Source: Poseidonibacter antarcticus
GTDB taxonomy: Bacteria; Campylobacterota; Campylobacteria; Campylobacterales; Arcobacteraceae
NCBI RefSeq assembly: GCF_003667345.1
Contig: NZ_RCWF01000011.1
Location: forward strand, 49,951 to 86,034
Reading direction: 5' to 3'
Length of the DNA: 36,084 nt
A model generated the notes under the pieces. The model was given only the letters and a program-made list of their open reading frames with translations, made no database searches and was not told the DNA's origin. A program made the position numbers and the translations under genes. Of the stretch, positions 1-9,320 are shown piece after piece; the first letter of the stretch is position 1; the number at the start of each line of letters is the position of its first letter.

Positions 1-899
1 TTTATGGTGGAACAGGTCTTGGTAAAACCCATCTTTTACAAGCAGTAGGAAATTCTGCAATAGAAGGTGGAAAGACTGTAATTTATGTAACAATTGAACA
101 GTTTATGAATGATTTTACATTTTCAATTAAAAATAAAAATATGGAACATTTTAGATCAAAGTACCGTAAATGTGATGTTTTATTAATTGACGATATACAA
201 TTTTTATCAGGGAAAGAACAAACTCAAGAAGAGTTCTTTCATACATTTAATGAATTACATAATGCAAAAAAACAAATTGTAATGACATCAGATAGGCTTC
301 CTTCACAGATTGCTGGATTAGTTGATAGATTAAAATCAAGATTTGAATGGGGATTAACAGCTGATATACAACTTCCTGGATTAGAAACTAAAATTGCAAT
401 TATTGAAAAGAAATCCGAATTAAATGGTATCTCATTAACAAGAGAGATTATAAATTTTATTGCAACAAATCTTGATAATTCAATTAGAGAAATAGAAGGT
501 GTATTAATTAGAATTAATGCCTCTGCATCTTTATTAAACCAAGAGATTAACCTAGAAATGGTGCAAGGTTTATTAAAAGATCAAATTAAAGAAACAAAAG
601 AAAATATTAAACTTCCTGATATAATTAATATCGTTGCAAGTGAGCTTAATATTAAACCAAGTGACATTAAATCCAAGAAAAGAACAGCAACTGTTGCAAA
701 TGCAAGAAGAGTTGTTATTTATCTTGCACGTGAGCTTACACATAACTCTATGCCTGATATTGCTAAATTTGTTGGAATGAAAGATCATAGTTCAATTTCT
801 CATAATATTAAAAAAGCCAATGAGTTAATTGAAAAAGATGAAAACTTTAAGTTAATTATCGAAAATTTAAAGAATAAAATCATAAATAAGGAGTGGTAA
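1..899 (+). CDS. dnaA: Chromosomal replication initiator DnaA (5' truncated by window edge)
   Basis: DnaA is the AAA+ ATPase that binds DnaA boxes at oriC and opens the duplex. The reading frame is open from base 3, so the gene enters from the left edge; about 298 residues are visible and domains I, II and the start of the ATPase are missing. The visible part begins with Walker A (GGTGLGKTH), followed by Walker B (LLIDDIQF), an arginine-finger region (RLKSRFEWG) and a sensor-2 stretch (NSIREIEG). The C-terminal DNA-binding domain carries the DnaA signature (KDHSSISHNIKK). It is followed by a gap with DnaA-like boxes and then dnaN, the classical origin-proximal order. An internal ATG at 105 is not the true start because the conserved Walker A lies upstream of it. 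Identification is secure. Confidence 0.97.
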   Translation, partial: YGGTGLGKTHLLQAVGNSAIEGGKTVIYVTIEQFMNDFTFSIKNKNMEHFRSKYRKCDVLLIDDIQFLSGKEQTQEEFFHTFNELHNAKKQIVMTSDRLPSQIAGLVDRLKSRFEWGLTADIQLPGLETKIAIIEKKSELNGISLTREIINFIATNLDNSIREIEGVLIRINASASLLNQEINLEMVQGLLKDQIKETKENIKLPDIINIVASELNIKPSDIKSKKRTATVANARRVVIYLARELTHNSMPDIAKFVGMKDHSSISHNIKKANELIEKDENFKLIIENLKNKIINKEW

Positions 900-1068
900 C
901 AGTAGAAGCTCTAAAAAAGTTTCAAGAGATTATGTGAAAAGGTGTGAATATTTCATTTCGTTTAATCACATGAAAGAGATTCGATACAGTCAATCTTGAA
1001 GATGTGTTTTCATCTTTTCACATGCTCTACTACTGCCACTATTAAAAATAAAAAATATAGGAGAAAAA
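900..1068. other. Probable origin half: DnaA-box cluster in the dnaA-dnaN gap
   Basis: This 169-bp gap has no convincing ORF. Three 9-mers contain the TTCAC core reported for epsilonproteobacterial DnaA boxes: CTTTTCACA read on minus at 933-941, ATATTCACA on minus at 943-951, and CTTTTCACA on plus at 1014-1022. TTAATCACA at 962-970 is a looser match, and TGTGTTTTC at 1003-1011 is weaker still. The first and last boxes form a perfect 10-bp inverted repeat (932-941 and 1014-1023). A very AT-rich tract (about 1040-1062) follows and could be the unwinding element. Helicobacter pylori has a bipartite origin flanking dnaA, so this would be the downstream half; the upstream half is outside the window. 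Function is inferred. Confidence 0.6.
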
Positions 1069-2139
1069 ATGAGGTTTGTAATTACAAAAAATATCATTGA
1101 AAATGTAATATCGTCAATGCAACCTTTTTTAGAAAAAAAAGATGCTAGTTCTATAACATCACATATATATCTAGAAATAACAAATGGTAAACTAATTTTA
1201 AAAGCAACAGATTATGAAATTGGTTTAGAATCATACATAGATAATATAAATGATACTGTAGATGGTAAAGCTACAACTAATGGTTCTAATTTACTTGGTA
1301 TTATTAAAAGATTAAAAAATGAAGATATAATATTTGAAGTAGCCAATAACAATATAATCATAAAACAAAACAAAGCAACTTTTAAATTACCAATGTACGA
1401 TGCGAATGAATATCCAACTTTAACTAAGTCAGAAAATTTAAAGAAATTAGATATATCAACATTAAATTTTATAAATTCAATAAGAAAAATTACACCTGCA
1501 ATTGATAATAACAATCCTAAATTTGAATTAAATGGTGCATTAATAGATATTAAAAATTCTAAAATAAATTTTGTTTCAACTGATACAAGAAGATTAGCAA
1601 TTTCATATTTAGAAAACATACATAATCAAGAATCACAATTTATAATTCCTAAAAAAGCTATTATAGAAATTCAAAAACTATTTTTAGATGAAGCTACTAT
1701 AAATTACGATGATACAAATTTAGTAGTATCAAATGATAAAATGACTTTCTTTACAAAATTAATAAATGGAAAATATCCAGATTATGAAAGAATTATTCCA
1801 CAAAGTTTAAAATATAATTTAACATTACCAAAAAATGTATTAGTAGAATCAATAAAATTAGTAACTTCTTTATTTTCAAATATTAAAATTTCATTTAATC
1901 AAGATGGAATAATTTTTGAATCATTAGATGAAGATACAGAATCAAAAACACAAATAGATATGAATTTAGATATAGATAACAATTTTTATTTAGCAGTAAA
2001 TGCAAGATACTTATTAGATTTTTTAAGTATGACTAATAATGAAAATATAACTGTAGGTTTCAATGATTCAAACTTACCATTTTATTTAGAAGATGATAAA
2101 TTTTATACAATTGTAATGCCAATTGTTTTAGAAAAATAG
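1069..2139 (+). CDS. dnaN: DNA polymerase III beta subunit (sliding clamp)
   Basis: The protein is the ring-shaped processivity clamp that tethers DNA polymerase III to DNA. Its 356 residues fit the usual length of campylobacterotal clamps, and the C-terminus (FYTIVMPIV near the end) matches the conserved end of the beta clamp, where MPM/MPI precedes the last residues. The start is ATG with a strong SD (AGGAG, about 1058-1062) seven bases upstream. It lies between the probable origin gap and gyrB, as expected. Its codon choice is strikingly ATA-rich for isoleucine compared with gyrB next door, which probably reflects lower expression. Identification rests on position, length and C-terminal sequence. 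Confidence 0.95.
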   Translation: MRFVITKNIIENVISSMQPFLEKKDASSITSHIYLEITNGKLILKATDYEIGLESYIDNINDTVDGKATTNGSNLLGIIKRLKNEDIIFEVANNNIIIKQNKATFKLPMYDANEYPTLTKSENLKKLDISTLNFINSIRKITPAIDNNNPKFELNGALIDIKNSKINFVSTDTRRLAISYLENIHNQESQFIIPKKAIIEIQKLFLDEATINYDDTNLVVSNDKMTFFTKLINGKYPDYERIIPQSLKYNLTLPKNVLVESIKLVTSLFSNIKISFNQDGIIFESLDEDTESKTQIDMNLDIDNNFYLAVNARYLLDFLSMTNNENITVGFNDSNLPFYLEDDKFYTIVMPIVLEK

Positions 2140-4476
<2,337 letters not shown>

Positions 4477-4490
4477 TATTTTTTTGTAGT

Positions 4491-4522
4491 AAATAAATAT
4501 AGCTTTTAAGCTATATTTATTT
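4491..4522. terminator. Bidirectional terminator between gyrB and the oxidoreductase
   Basis: A perfect 15-bp inverted repeat (4491-4505 and 4508-4522) separates two convergent genes. It carries AT-rich flanks on both sides, and its right arm contains the stop codon of the minus-strand gene. This is the expected form of a shared intrinsic terminator. Confidence 0.8.
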
Positions 4523-5524
4523 ATTTTCTAAAGAAGCTACAATTTCTGTATGTGAGAAAATTTGTCCTCTTTTTCTTAGTATATTATTTACAATATGATA
4601 ACCATGATTTAAAGCAATTGCAATTGAACCACCAGATTTCATAGCTATATCACCAGCTACATAGACACTTTTTGCTGTAGTTTCATGGTGTTCATTAAAA
4701 ATTGGTTTAGCATTTTCATCTACTTCAACACCACATGATTTTAAGAAATCAACAGGTGTAGTTCCACCAATTGCATAAATAATTCTATCATATAGAACAC
4801 TAAATCCATCGTTATAATTTACTTGAATTTTTCCTACATTATTTTCAAGAGATAAAATATCTGTATTCATTCTAAGTCGTAATTTTTCTTCCCCATGATA
4901 TTTAGTTAAAATCTCTTCATTTGTTTCATTAAGTCTTGAAAATTTTTCTTTTCTATAAACCATCGTTACATTATTATTGTGAGATGCTAGTTCATAAGCA
5001 TATTCAGCAGCAGAATTTCCACCACCAACAACTAATACTTTTTCATTTGATGAACATTTATCAAGGTTAAAGTTAACAAGACCTTTTATAGATGGTGGTA
5101 TTTTATAAGAAGGCTTATTAGGTTTACCCATTTTACCAATTGTAATAGCAGCATTATGTGCTTTAATAAGACCAACAGAAGTATATATATATAATAATTC
5201 ACCATTTCGTACAATTTTTTCTACTTCTGTATTAAATGAGGAATCTATTTTCTCACTATCTAGTAAATTATCAAAATAATCAAGTGTAGTTTCTTTTGTT
5301 CCATCAAAGAAATGAACATTTCCTTGTAATACAGATACTTGACCTTTATAATCTTTATCAACTCTTTTATTATCTTTATAAAATTTTCTTATAGTATTTG
5401 AATGATTATCTGATTTTTCAATTAATAAAATTTCTCCTAGTTTATGTGCTGAAGCCTCTATAGCACAGCCTATTCCACCAGGTCCACCTCCAATAATTAC
5501 AATGTCATATATTTTATTTTTCAT
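4517..5524 (-). CDS. FAD-dependent NAD(P)-disulfide-oxidoreductase-like protein
   Basis: This 335-residue cytosolic flavoprotein has the two Rossmann motifs of the thioredoxin-reductase fold: GGGPGGIGCA near residue 12 for FAD and GGGNSAAEYAYEL near residue 167 for NAD(P)H. It also has the C-terminal FAD motif with VYVAGD. Thioredoxin reductase carries a redox CxxC in the NAD(P)H domain; only one cysteine (KCSS, just before the second GxGxxA) is there, so it is unlikely to be TrxB. Candidates are the YpdA/BdrA bacilliredoxin-reductase group or a TrxR-like ferredoxin/flavodoxin-NADP reductase; the sequence alone does not decide. It has its own promoter (ATTATA on plus at 5561-5566 reads TATAAT on minus) and a GGGA SD. 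It is convergent with gyrB. Confidence 0.8.
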   Translation of the reverse strand: MKNKIYDIVIIGGGPGGIGCAIEASAHKLGEILLIEKSDNHSNTIRKFYKDNKRVDKDYKGQVSVLQGNVHFFDGTKETTLDYFDNLLDSEKIDSSFNTEVEKIVRNGELLYIYTSVGLIKAHNAAITIGKMGKPNKPSYKIPPSIKGLVNFNLDKCSSNEKVLVVGGGNSAAEYAYELASHNNNVTMVYRKEKFSRLNETNEEILTKYHGEEKLRLRMNTDILSLENNVGKIQVNYNDGFSVLYDRIIYAIGGTTPVDFLKSCGVEVDENAKPIFNEHHETTAKSVYVAGDIAMKSGGSIAIALNHGYHIVNNILRKRGQIFSHTEIVASLENK

Positions 5525-5560
5525 ACTTTCCCACTTTTTTTATATTTCTAAATCTACACG

Positions 5561-5566
5561 ATTATA
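5561..5566 (-). promoter_or_regulatory. -10 box for the oxidoreductase gene
   Basis: The minus strand reads TATAAT here, placing the transcription start near 5554 and leaving a leader of about 30 nt before the ATG at 5524. Campylobacterotal sigma-70 promoters usually lack a clear -35, and none is seen. Confidence 0.5.
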
Positions 5567-5659
5567 CTAAAATTTCAGTATTTATATACTTAGTAATATC
5601 TGTAAGTAACATTTAGATAAAATTGCTTTAGTTAATACTAAAAAAAGGTTATAAAAAAT

Positions 5660-6043
5660 ATGGAAATGAAATATGGTGAGAAAGAAATAAGAGAGTTTGA
5701 TATAAATAATGAAGAAAATTTTTGGCCTAATAAAAATAAGAAAAATTATATTATAGATATTGAATTACCAGAATTTATGGCAAAATGTCCAAGAAGTGGA
5801 TATCCAGATTTTGCAACAATTAAGGTTCAATATACTCCTGATGAAAAAGTTATAGAACTAAAAGCTATTAAAATTTATATAAATACTTTTATGTATAGAG
5901 AAGTTTCTCATGAAAATTCTGCAAATGAAATATTTGATACATTATATGAAAAATTAAATCCAAAATGGTTAAAAGTAGTTGCTGATTTTAAACCAAGAGG
6001 TAATGTTCATACTGTAATTGAAATAGATTCTGCAAAGTTATAG
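5660..6043 (+). CDS. queF: NADPH-dependent 7-cyano-7-deazaguanine reductase (preQ0 reductase)
   Basis: QueF reduces the nitrile of preQ0 to the aminomethyl group of preQ1, a late step in making queuosine for tRNA. At 127 residues it is the short, type I (YkvM-like) form. The catalytic block CPRSGYPDFA contains the nucleophile Cys43 and the acid Asp50, and the QueF family motif follows as ELKAIKIYINTFMYR (about residues 65-79). The ATG at 5660 gives the expected N-terminus. It is divergent from the flavoprotein gene; a weak -10 (TAAAAT, 5618-5623) lies upstream. No preQ1 riboswitch could be recognised in the short leader. The next gene starts 9 bp after its stop, so the two are probably co-transcribed. 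Confidence 0.93.
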   Translation: MEMKYGEKEIREFDINNEENFWPNKNKKNYIIDIELPEFMAKCPRSGYPDFATIKVQYTPDEKVIELKAIKIYINTFMYREVSHENSANEIFDTLYEKLNPKWLKVVADFKPRGNVHTVIEIDSAKL

Positions 6044-6052
6044 GTTATTTCC

Positions 6053-6682
6053 TTGGAAAGATTAGTTACTACATCTCAAGCAGCCGAGATTCTTGGGCTT
6101 TCTTTACAAGGAATACACTATAGAATTAAAAAAAATCAGTTAAAATCAATCAAAAAATCTGGAAAGATTTTTGTATATATTACTGATGAAATGGAAAAAG
6201 AATCCATAACTCATGTGGAAAATAAAAAAGCAAGTATTAATACAAATACAAATATTAATGATAAAAATACGTCAATTATTGAGGTAAAAAATGAGCAAAT
6301 TTTATTATTAAGAAAATCTTTAAAATGGATGAAAAAACAATATATTTCTGAGATTAATAGATTAGAAAAAAATCAAGAGAATGTAATGGATGTACTAAAA
6401 TCTGAAATAAAATTACTTCAAAGTGCATTTAATGAAATGCGTTCTATTTATAAACCTCAAATAGCAGAATTACAAAAAAATACAACTACTCAAAAAAATG
6501 ATAAAACAGAATTTATTTCATTAAAAGATTTTTCAATATTGATGAAAAGAAATCATAAATCACAAAATGATATAAAATTAATTATTTTAACAGCTATAAA
6601 AAATAATGATAGAAGATTTATTTATAATAAAAAAGATAAAAAACTTTTAATAGTAAAGTCAGATTTTAAAGATTTATTATAA
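6053..6682 (+). CDS. HTH-domain protein with central coiled coil
   Basis: The product is unrecognised beyond its layout. Residues about 5-40 (TTSQAAEILGLSLQGIHYRI) form a helix-turn-helix of the excisionase/MerR type. A hydrophilic Asn/Thr-rich linker follows, then a long predicted coiled coil (about 75-145), then a basic C-terminal part. The start is TTG at 6053, because no ATG occurs until after the HTH and the HTH begins immediately. It follows queF by 9 bp, so it is likely in the same transcript. The coiled coil suggests a DNA-binding protein that oligomerises, but neither target nor partner is visible. It is AT-rich and lysine-rich like its neighbours, with no sign of recent transfer. 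Confidence 0.75.
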   Translation: MERLVTTSQAAEILGLSLQGIHYRIKKNQLKSIKKSGKIFVYITDEMEKESITHVENKKASINTNTNINDKNTSIIEVKNEQILLLRKSLKWMKKQYISEINRLEKNQENVMDVLKSEIKLLQSAFNEMRSIYKPQIAELQKNTTTQKNDKTEFISLKDFSILMKRNHKSQNDIKLIILTAIKNNDRRFIYNKKDKKLLIVKSDFKDLL

Positions 6683-6710
6683 AAATTAGTATTTATACAG
6701 AAAAAAGTGC

Positions 6711-6740
6711 AAAAAAAAAGAGTACTTAAAAAGTACTCTT
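6711..6740 (-). terminator. Intrinsic terminator of the SRP RNA gene
   Basis: A 10-bp perfect stem (6718-6727 and 6731-6740) with a 3-nt loop is followed on the minus strand by nine T residues (complement of 6711-6719). Its first arm overlaps the 3' strand of the SRP RNA closing helix. On the plus strand there is no T tract, so it terminates the minus-strand RNA. Confidence 0.85.
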
Positions 6741-6842
6741 CTCCAGATACCCAAACACACCACTAAGAAAGGTGCCTTGCTATGTTCCCATCCTGGGGCT
6801 TTGTCTTTAATAATGATTGTAAAGGTCTAAAGAAGAGCACTC
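6731..6842 (-). ncRNA. ffs: Signal recognition particle RNA (4.5S, small bacterial type)
   Basis: The RNA pairs with Ffh to deliver membrane proteins cotranslationally. Read on minus, the apical domain is CAGG-AUG-GGAA-CAU-AGCA: a GGAA tetraloop (6785-6788) closed by AUG/CAU and flanked by the two conserved halves of the symmetric internal loop (CAGG and AGCA). After it come AAGGCA and GUGUGUUUGGGUAUCUGG, which resemble the 3' strand of E. coli 4.5S RNA. The two ends pair as AGUGCUCUUCU with AGAAGAGUACU, 11 bp with one G-U. The span is about 110 nt, close to E. coli's 114. A terminator with a T9 tract follows. Exact ends are estimated from the closing helix; processing is not visible. Confidence 0.88.
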
Positions 6843-6867
6843 AAAATATCAAAATATTCTCAGTGCT
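6836..6867 (+). terminator. Possible plus-strand terminator behind ffs
   Basis: AGCACT (6836-6841) and AGTGCT (6862-6867) form a stem with an inner AATAT/ATATT pairing, followed on plus by TTTCTTTT. It could end read-through from queF and the HTH gene before the next promoter. It overlaps the 5' end of the SRP RNA gene on the other strand. Confidence 0.4.
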
Positions 6868-6942
6868 TTTCTTTTGGAAGAGTATTCTATCTAAAAAATC
6901 TTAAATTTATTATAAATTAATACTAAAAGTTAAAATTATATG

Positions 6943-6948
6943 TATAAT
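6943..6948 (+). promoter_or_regulatory. -10 box for the EamA/YqaA pair
   Basis: A perfect TATAAT preceded by TG. A transcript from here would begin near 6955, which excludes the upstream ATG at 6940 and supports the start at 6979. Confidence 0.55.
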
Positions 6949-6978
6949 ACATTTTTAATTGAAAGTCGAGAATATTTT

Positions 6979-7887
6979 ATGAACAAAAAAAATAGCATAG
7001 TTGGAATACTGTCATTAACATTTGCAATGTTTATATGGGCTAGTTCTTTTATTGCTTTGAAAACTGCAATGGTTGATTTAGAGCCTTATACTGTAATATT
7101 TTTACGTATGTTTACTGCATCTTTATGCTTTGTTTATTTTATTAAAGATTTTATCAAATATGATTTTTCAAGAAGTGATATTAAGTATATTATTTTATTG
7201 GCTTTTTTTGAACCTTGTTTATATTTTATATTTGAAGCAAAAGCGATACAACTTACAACAGCTTCGCAAGTTGGGATGATTACATCTTTAATGCCTATAA
7301 TTACAGCAATGGCAGCGGGATATTTTTTAAAAGAAATAATTTCAAAACAACTTGTAATTGGTTCACTAATTGCACTTAGTGGCGCTGTATGGTTAAGTTT
7401 ACAAGCTGTATCAAGTGTAAATGCTCCAAACCCTTTATTAGGGAATTTTTATGAACTTCTTGCAATGGTTTGTGGTGCAGGATATACAATAGTTGCTAGA
7501 TATTTATCTGATAAATATTCAGCTTTATTTATAACTGCTATTCAAGTATTTATAGGAGCAATATTTTTCTTTCCTTTTTCCCTTTATGAGTATAGTACAA
7601 ATGATTTAAATCTTACAACAAACGCAATTTTATGTGTACTTTATTTAGGTGTAATTGTTACACTTGGTGGATATGGTTTATATAATTATGCTTTAACAAA
7701 AATCGAAGCTTCAAAAGCTGCAGTTTTTATATATTTGATTCCTGTATTTACTTTAATTTTGGCATATTTTATTTTAAATGAAAAGCTTAGTATTATAGAG
7801 TTTATCGCTTGTGGTACAATATTATTTGGTGTATTTATTTCTGAAACACCATTAAAAAAGATAGTGAAATTTATTAGAAGAAAATAG
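6979..7887 (+). CDS. EamA-family (DMT superfamily) inner-membrane transporter
   Basis: A 302-residue inner-membrane protein made of two EamA repeats, about ten hydrophobic helices in all. The first repeat opens with GILSLTFAMFIWASSFIALK, a typical EamA helix 1, and includes the LRMFTAS segment. The second begins near AMVCGAGYTIVARYL and ends with the ALTKIEASKAAVFIYLIPVF and LNEKLSIIE motifs characteristic of the family. A basic tail closes the protein. An in-frame ATG at 6940 would add 13 residues but overlaps the -10 box, so ATG 6979 is preferred. Family members export amino acids or metabolites; the substrate here cannot be told. The YqaA-like gene begins at the base after its stop. Confidence 0.88.
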   Translation: MNKKNSIVGILSLTFAMFIWASSFIALKTAMVDLEPYTVIFLRMFTASLCFVYFIKDFIKYDFSRSDIKYIILLAFFEPCLYFIFEAKAIQLTTASQVGMITSLMPIITAMAAGYFLKEIISKQLVIGSLIALSGAVWLSLQAVSSVNAPNPLLGNFYELLAMVCGAGYTIVARYLSDKYSALFITAIQVFIGAIFFFPFSLYEYSTNDLNLTTNAILCVLYLGVIVTLGGYGLYNYALTKIEASKAAVFIYLIPVFTLILAYFILNEKLSIIEFIACGTILFGVFISETPLKKIVKFIRRK

Positions 7888-8298
7888 TTGGTATATTTTT
7901 TACTTTTTTTATCAGCTTTTATCTCTGCTACTTTACTTCCTTTTGGAAGTGAAGCTTTATTAATTTATGATATTAATGAAGGTTATAATATTTATATACT
8001 TCTAATTGTTGCAACTTTTGGAAACTCTTTAGGTTCAGTTCTAAACTATTTTTTAGGTTTAAAAGGAGAAGAGTTTCTAATAAGGAAAAAGTTACTTAAA
8101 GATAGTTCTATTTTAAAAACAAAAAATTATTTTGATAAATATGGTGGTTTTTGTATTTTATTCTCTTGGTTACCTATTATTGGGGATCCTATCACTTTTA
8201 TAGCAGGAGTTTTGAAGTACAATTTAAAGAGATTTATTCTTTTAGTTGTACTTGCGAAGTTTTTAAGATATCTTTTTATTACACTTATTATTCTGTAA
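7888..8298 (+). CDS. YqaA-like small membrane protein (DedA/SNARE-associated group)
   Basis: This 136-residue protein resembles E. coli YqaA (142 aa) along its length: an opening LSAFISATLLPFGSEALL, a central TFGNSLGSVLNYFLG, then KYGGFCILFSWLPIIGDPITFIAG and a final helix with AKFLRYLFI. Three to four membrane segments are expected. DedA-related proteins are linked to membrane lipid transport, but the role of the short YqaA branch is not established. The start is TTG at 7888, directly after the previous stop, with AGAAG upstream as a weak SD; no ATG is available near the conserved N-terminus. It ends with an 11-bp convergent overlap with the pseudouridine synthase gene. Confidence 0.82.
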   Translation: MVYFLLFLSAFISATLLPFGSEALLIYDINEGYNIYILLIVATFGNSLGSVLNYFLGLKGEEFLIRKKLLKDSSILKTKNYFDKYGGFCILFSWLPIIGDPITFIAGVLKYNLKRFILLVVLAKFLRYLFITLIIL

Positions 8299-9259
8299 AA
8301 AAAGTATGAATATCATCATTTTTTGATTTGATTTTATATGTAATATTTTTAAATGTAAACTCTAAATAATTTGCATGAAGCCATAATCTATGACTTCCTG
8401 TCTCTTTTTCTCTTTTGTCTTTTTCTAGAGTTTTATTTAAATAATCTTCTGCAATTTCATCAGCAATTCCATAAATTGGGTCACCTACAATTCTATGGCC
8501 AATTGAATATAAATGAACTCTAATTTGATGCTGTCTTCCTGTAAGTGGAATAGCTTCAATTAGTGTAATATTTTTTTCTTTATTATATTTAATAGGTTTG
8601 ATAATAGTACAAGATTTTTTACCACTTTCCCCTGCTTTCATTCTTACACCAATATTTAAACCTTCTTTTTCTAGGGATGAATCTATTGTAATTTCATTTT
8701 TAATTTTTCCCTCAACAAGGGCTAAATATGATTTGTGATATTTCTTTTCTTCAAACATATCTTTTAAAGTTTTTTCACTTTTTTTATTTTTCCCTACGAT
8801 TACAAGACCTGAAGTTTCAGCATCAATTCTATGTATTAAATTTGCATTTTCTCCAAAATGAAATCTAATTTCATCTAAAAGTGAGTATGGTGTACTTTTT
8901 GAAATGGGATGAACCATTAGGTGTGTTGGTTTATCAAAAATAGCGAACTCTTCAAGTTCCAATAGAGGTTTAAGCCCTCTTGAAATACCTTCAAATACTG
9001 CCATATTAATGTATTCAGTTGGAATTTTATCTCCTGGCTTTAGTGTATTTAGATTTTCATCAAATACTCTACCTCGAGCCGCGTATCTTTGGGCATTACG
9101 ATGATTAACTTTCAAGTCTTGCAGTAAGAATAAACTTAGTTTTTTATCTTTTATAGCTTTGATTTTTTTTAAAACGAAGGGCAATGTTATATCCTGAAAT
9201 AGTTTATTAAATAGTTTAAATTTTATTTTGCTTTTTGTCTTATTTAGATAGTATATCAT
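8288..9259 (-). CDS. RluA-family RNA pseudouridine synthase
   Basis: The enzyme isomerises specific uridines in rRNA or tRNA to pseudouridine. The catalytic motif HRIDAETSGL holds Asp146 and is preceded by IFDKPTHLMVHP, both diagnostic of the RluA family. The RQHQIRVHL and GDPIYG motifs follow in order. An S4-like N-terminal segment (about residues 47-82, with RNAQRYAARGRVF) probably helps bind RNA. At 323 residues the length is normal. The target cannot be assigned to RluA, RluC or RluD from sequence alone. The ATG at 9259 is the only candidate upstream of the S4 region. It is divergent from purB and overlaps the YqaA-like gene by 11 bp at its end. Confidence 0.9.
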   Translation of the reverse strand: MIYYLNKTKSKIKFKLFNKLFQDITLPFVLKKIKAIKDKKLSLFLLQDLKVNHRNAQRYAARGRVFDENLNTLKPGDKIPTEYINMAVFEGISRGLKPLLELEEFAIFDKPTHLMVHPISKSTPYSLLDEIRFHFGENANLIHRIDAETSGLVIVGKNKKSEKTLKDMFEEKKYHKSYLALVEGKIKNEITIDSSLEKEGLNIGVRMKAGESGKKSCTIIKPIKYNKEKNITLIEAIPLTGRQHQIRVHLYSIGHRIVGDPIYGIADEIAEDYLNKTLEKDKREKETGSHRLWLHANYLEFTFKNITYKIKSKNDDIHTFFTE

Positions 9260-9281
9260 ACTTAAATAAATACTAATTTTT

Positions 9282-9287
9282 TATAAA
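9282..9287 (+). promoter_or_regulatory. -10 box for purB-nrdA
   Basis: TATAAA sits 34 bp upstream of the preferred purB ATG in the short divergent gap with the pseudouridine synthase gene. No -35 is seen. Confidence 0.4.
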
Positions 9288-9320
9288 ATACTCAAAACAT
9301 TGATTATAAGGGATGTACAG

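Noticed and set aside
5580-5659. preQ1 riboswitch upstream of queF
   Set aside because: The stem-loop and the UAAAAAACUAA-type tail of preQ1-I could not be matched; the leader is short and AT-rich with no pseudoknot-like pairing.
6940-6978. Longer start of the EamA gene at 6940
   Set aside because: It overlaps a perfect -10 box, and the family N-terminus fits the ATG at 6979.
9300-9320. TTG start of purB at 9300
   Set aside because: The ATG at 9321 has an SD and gives the conserved MVERYAREEM start.
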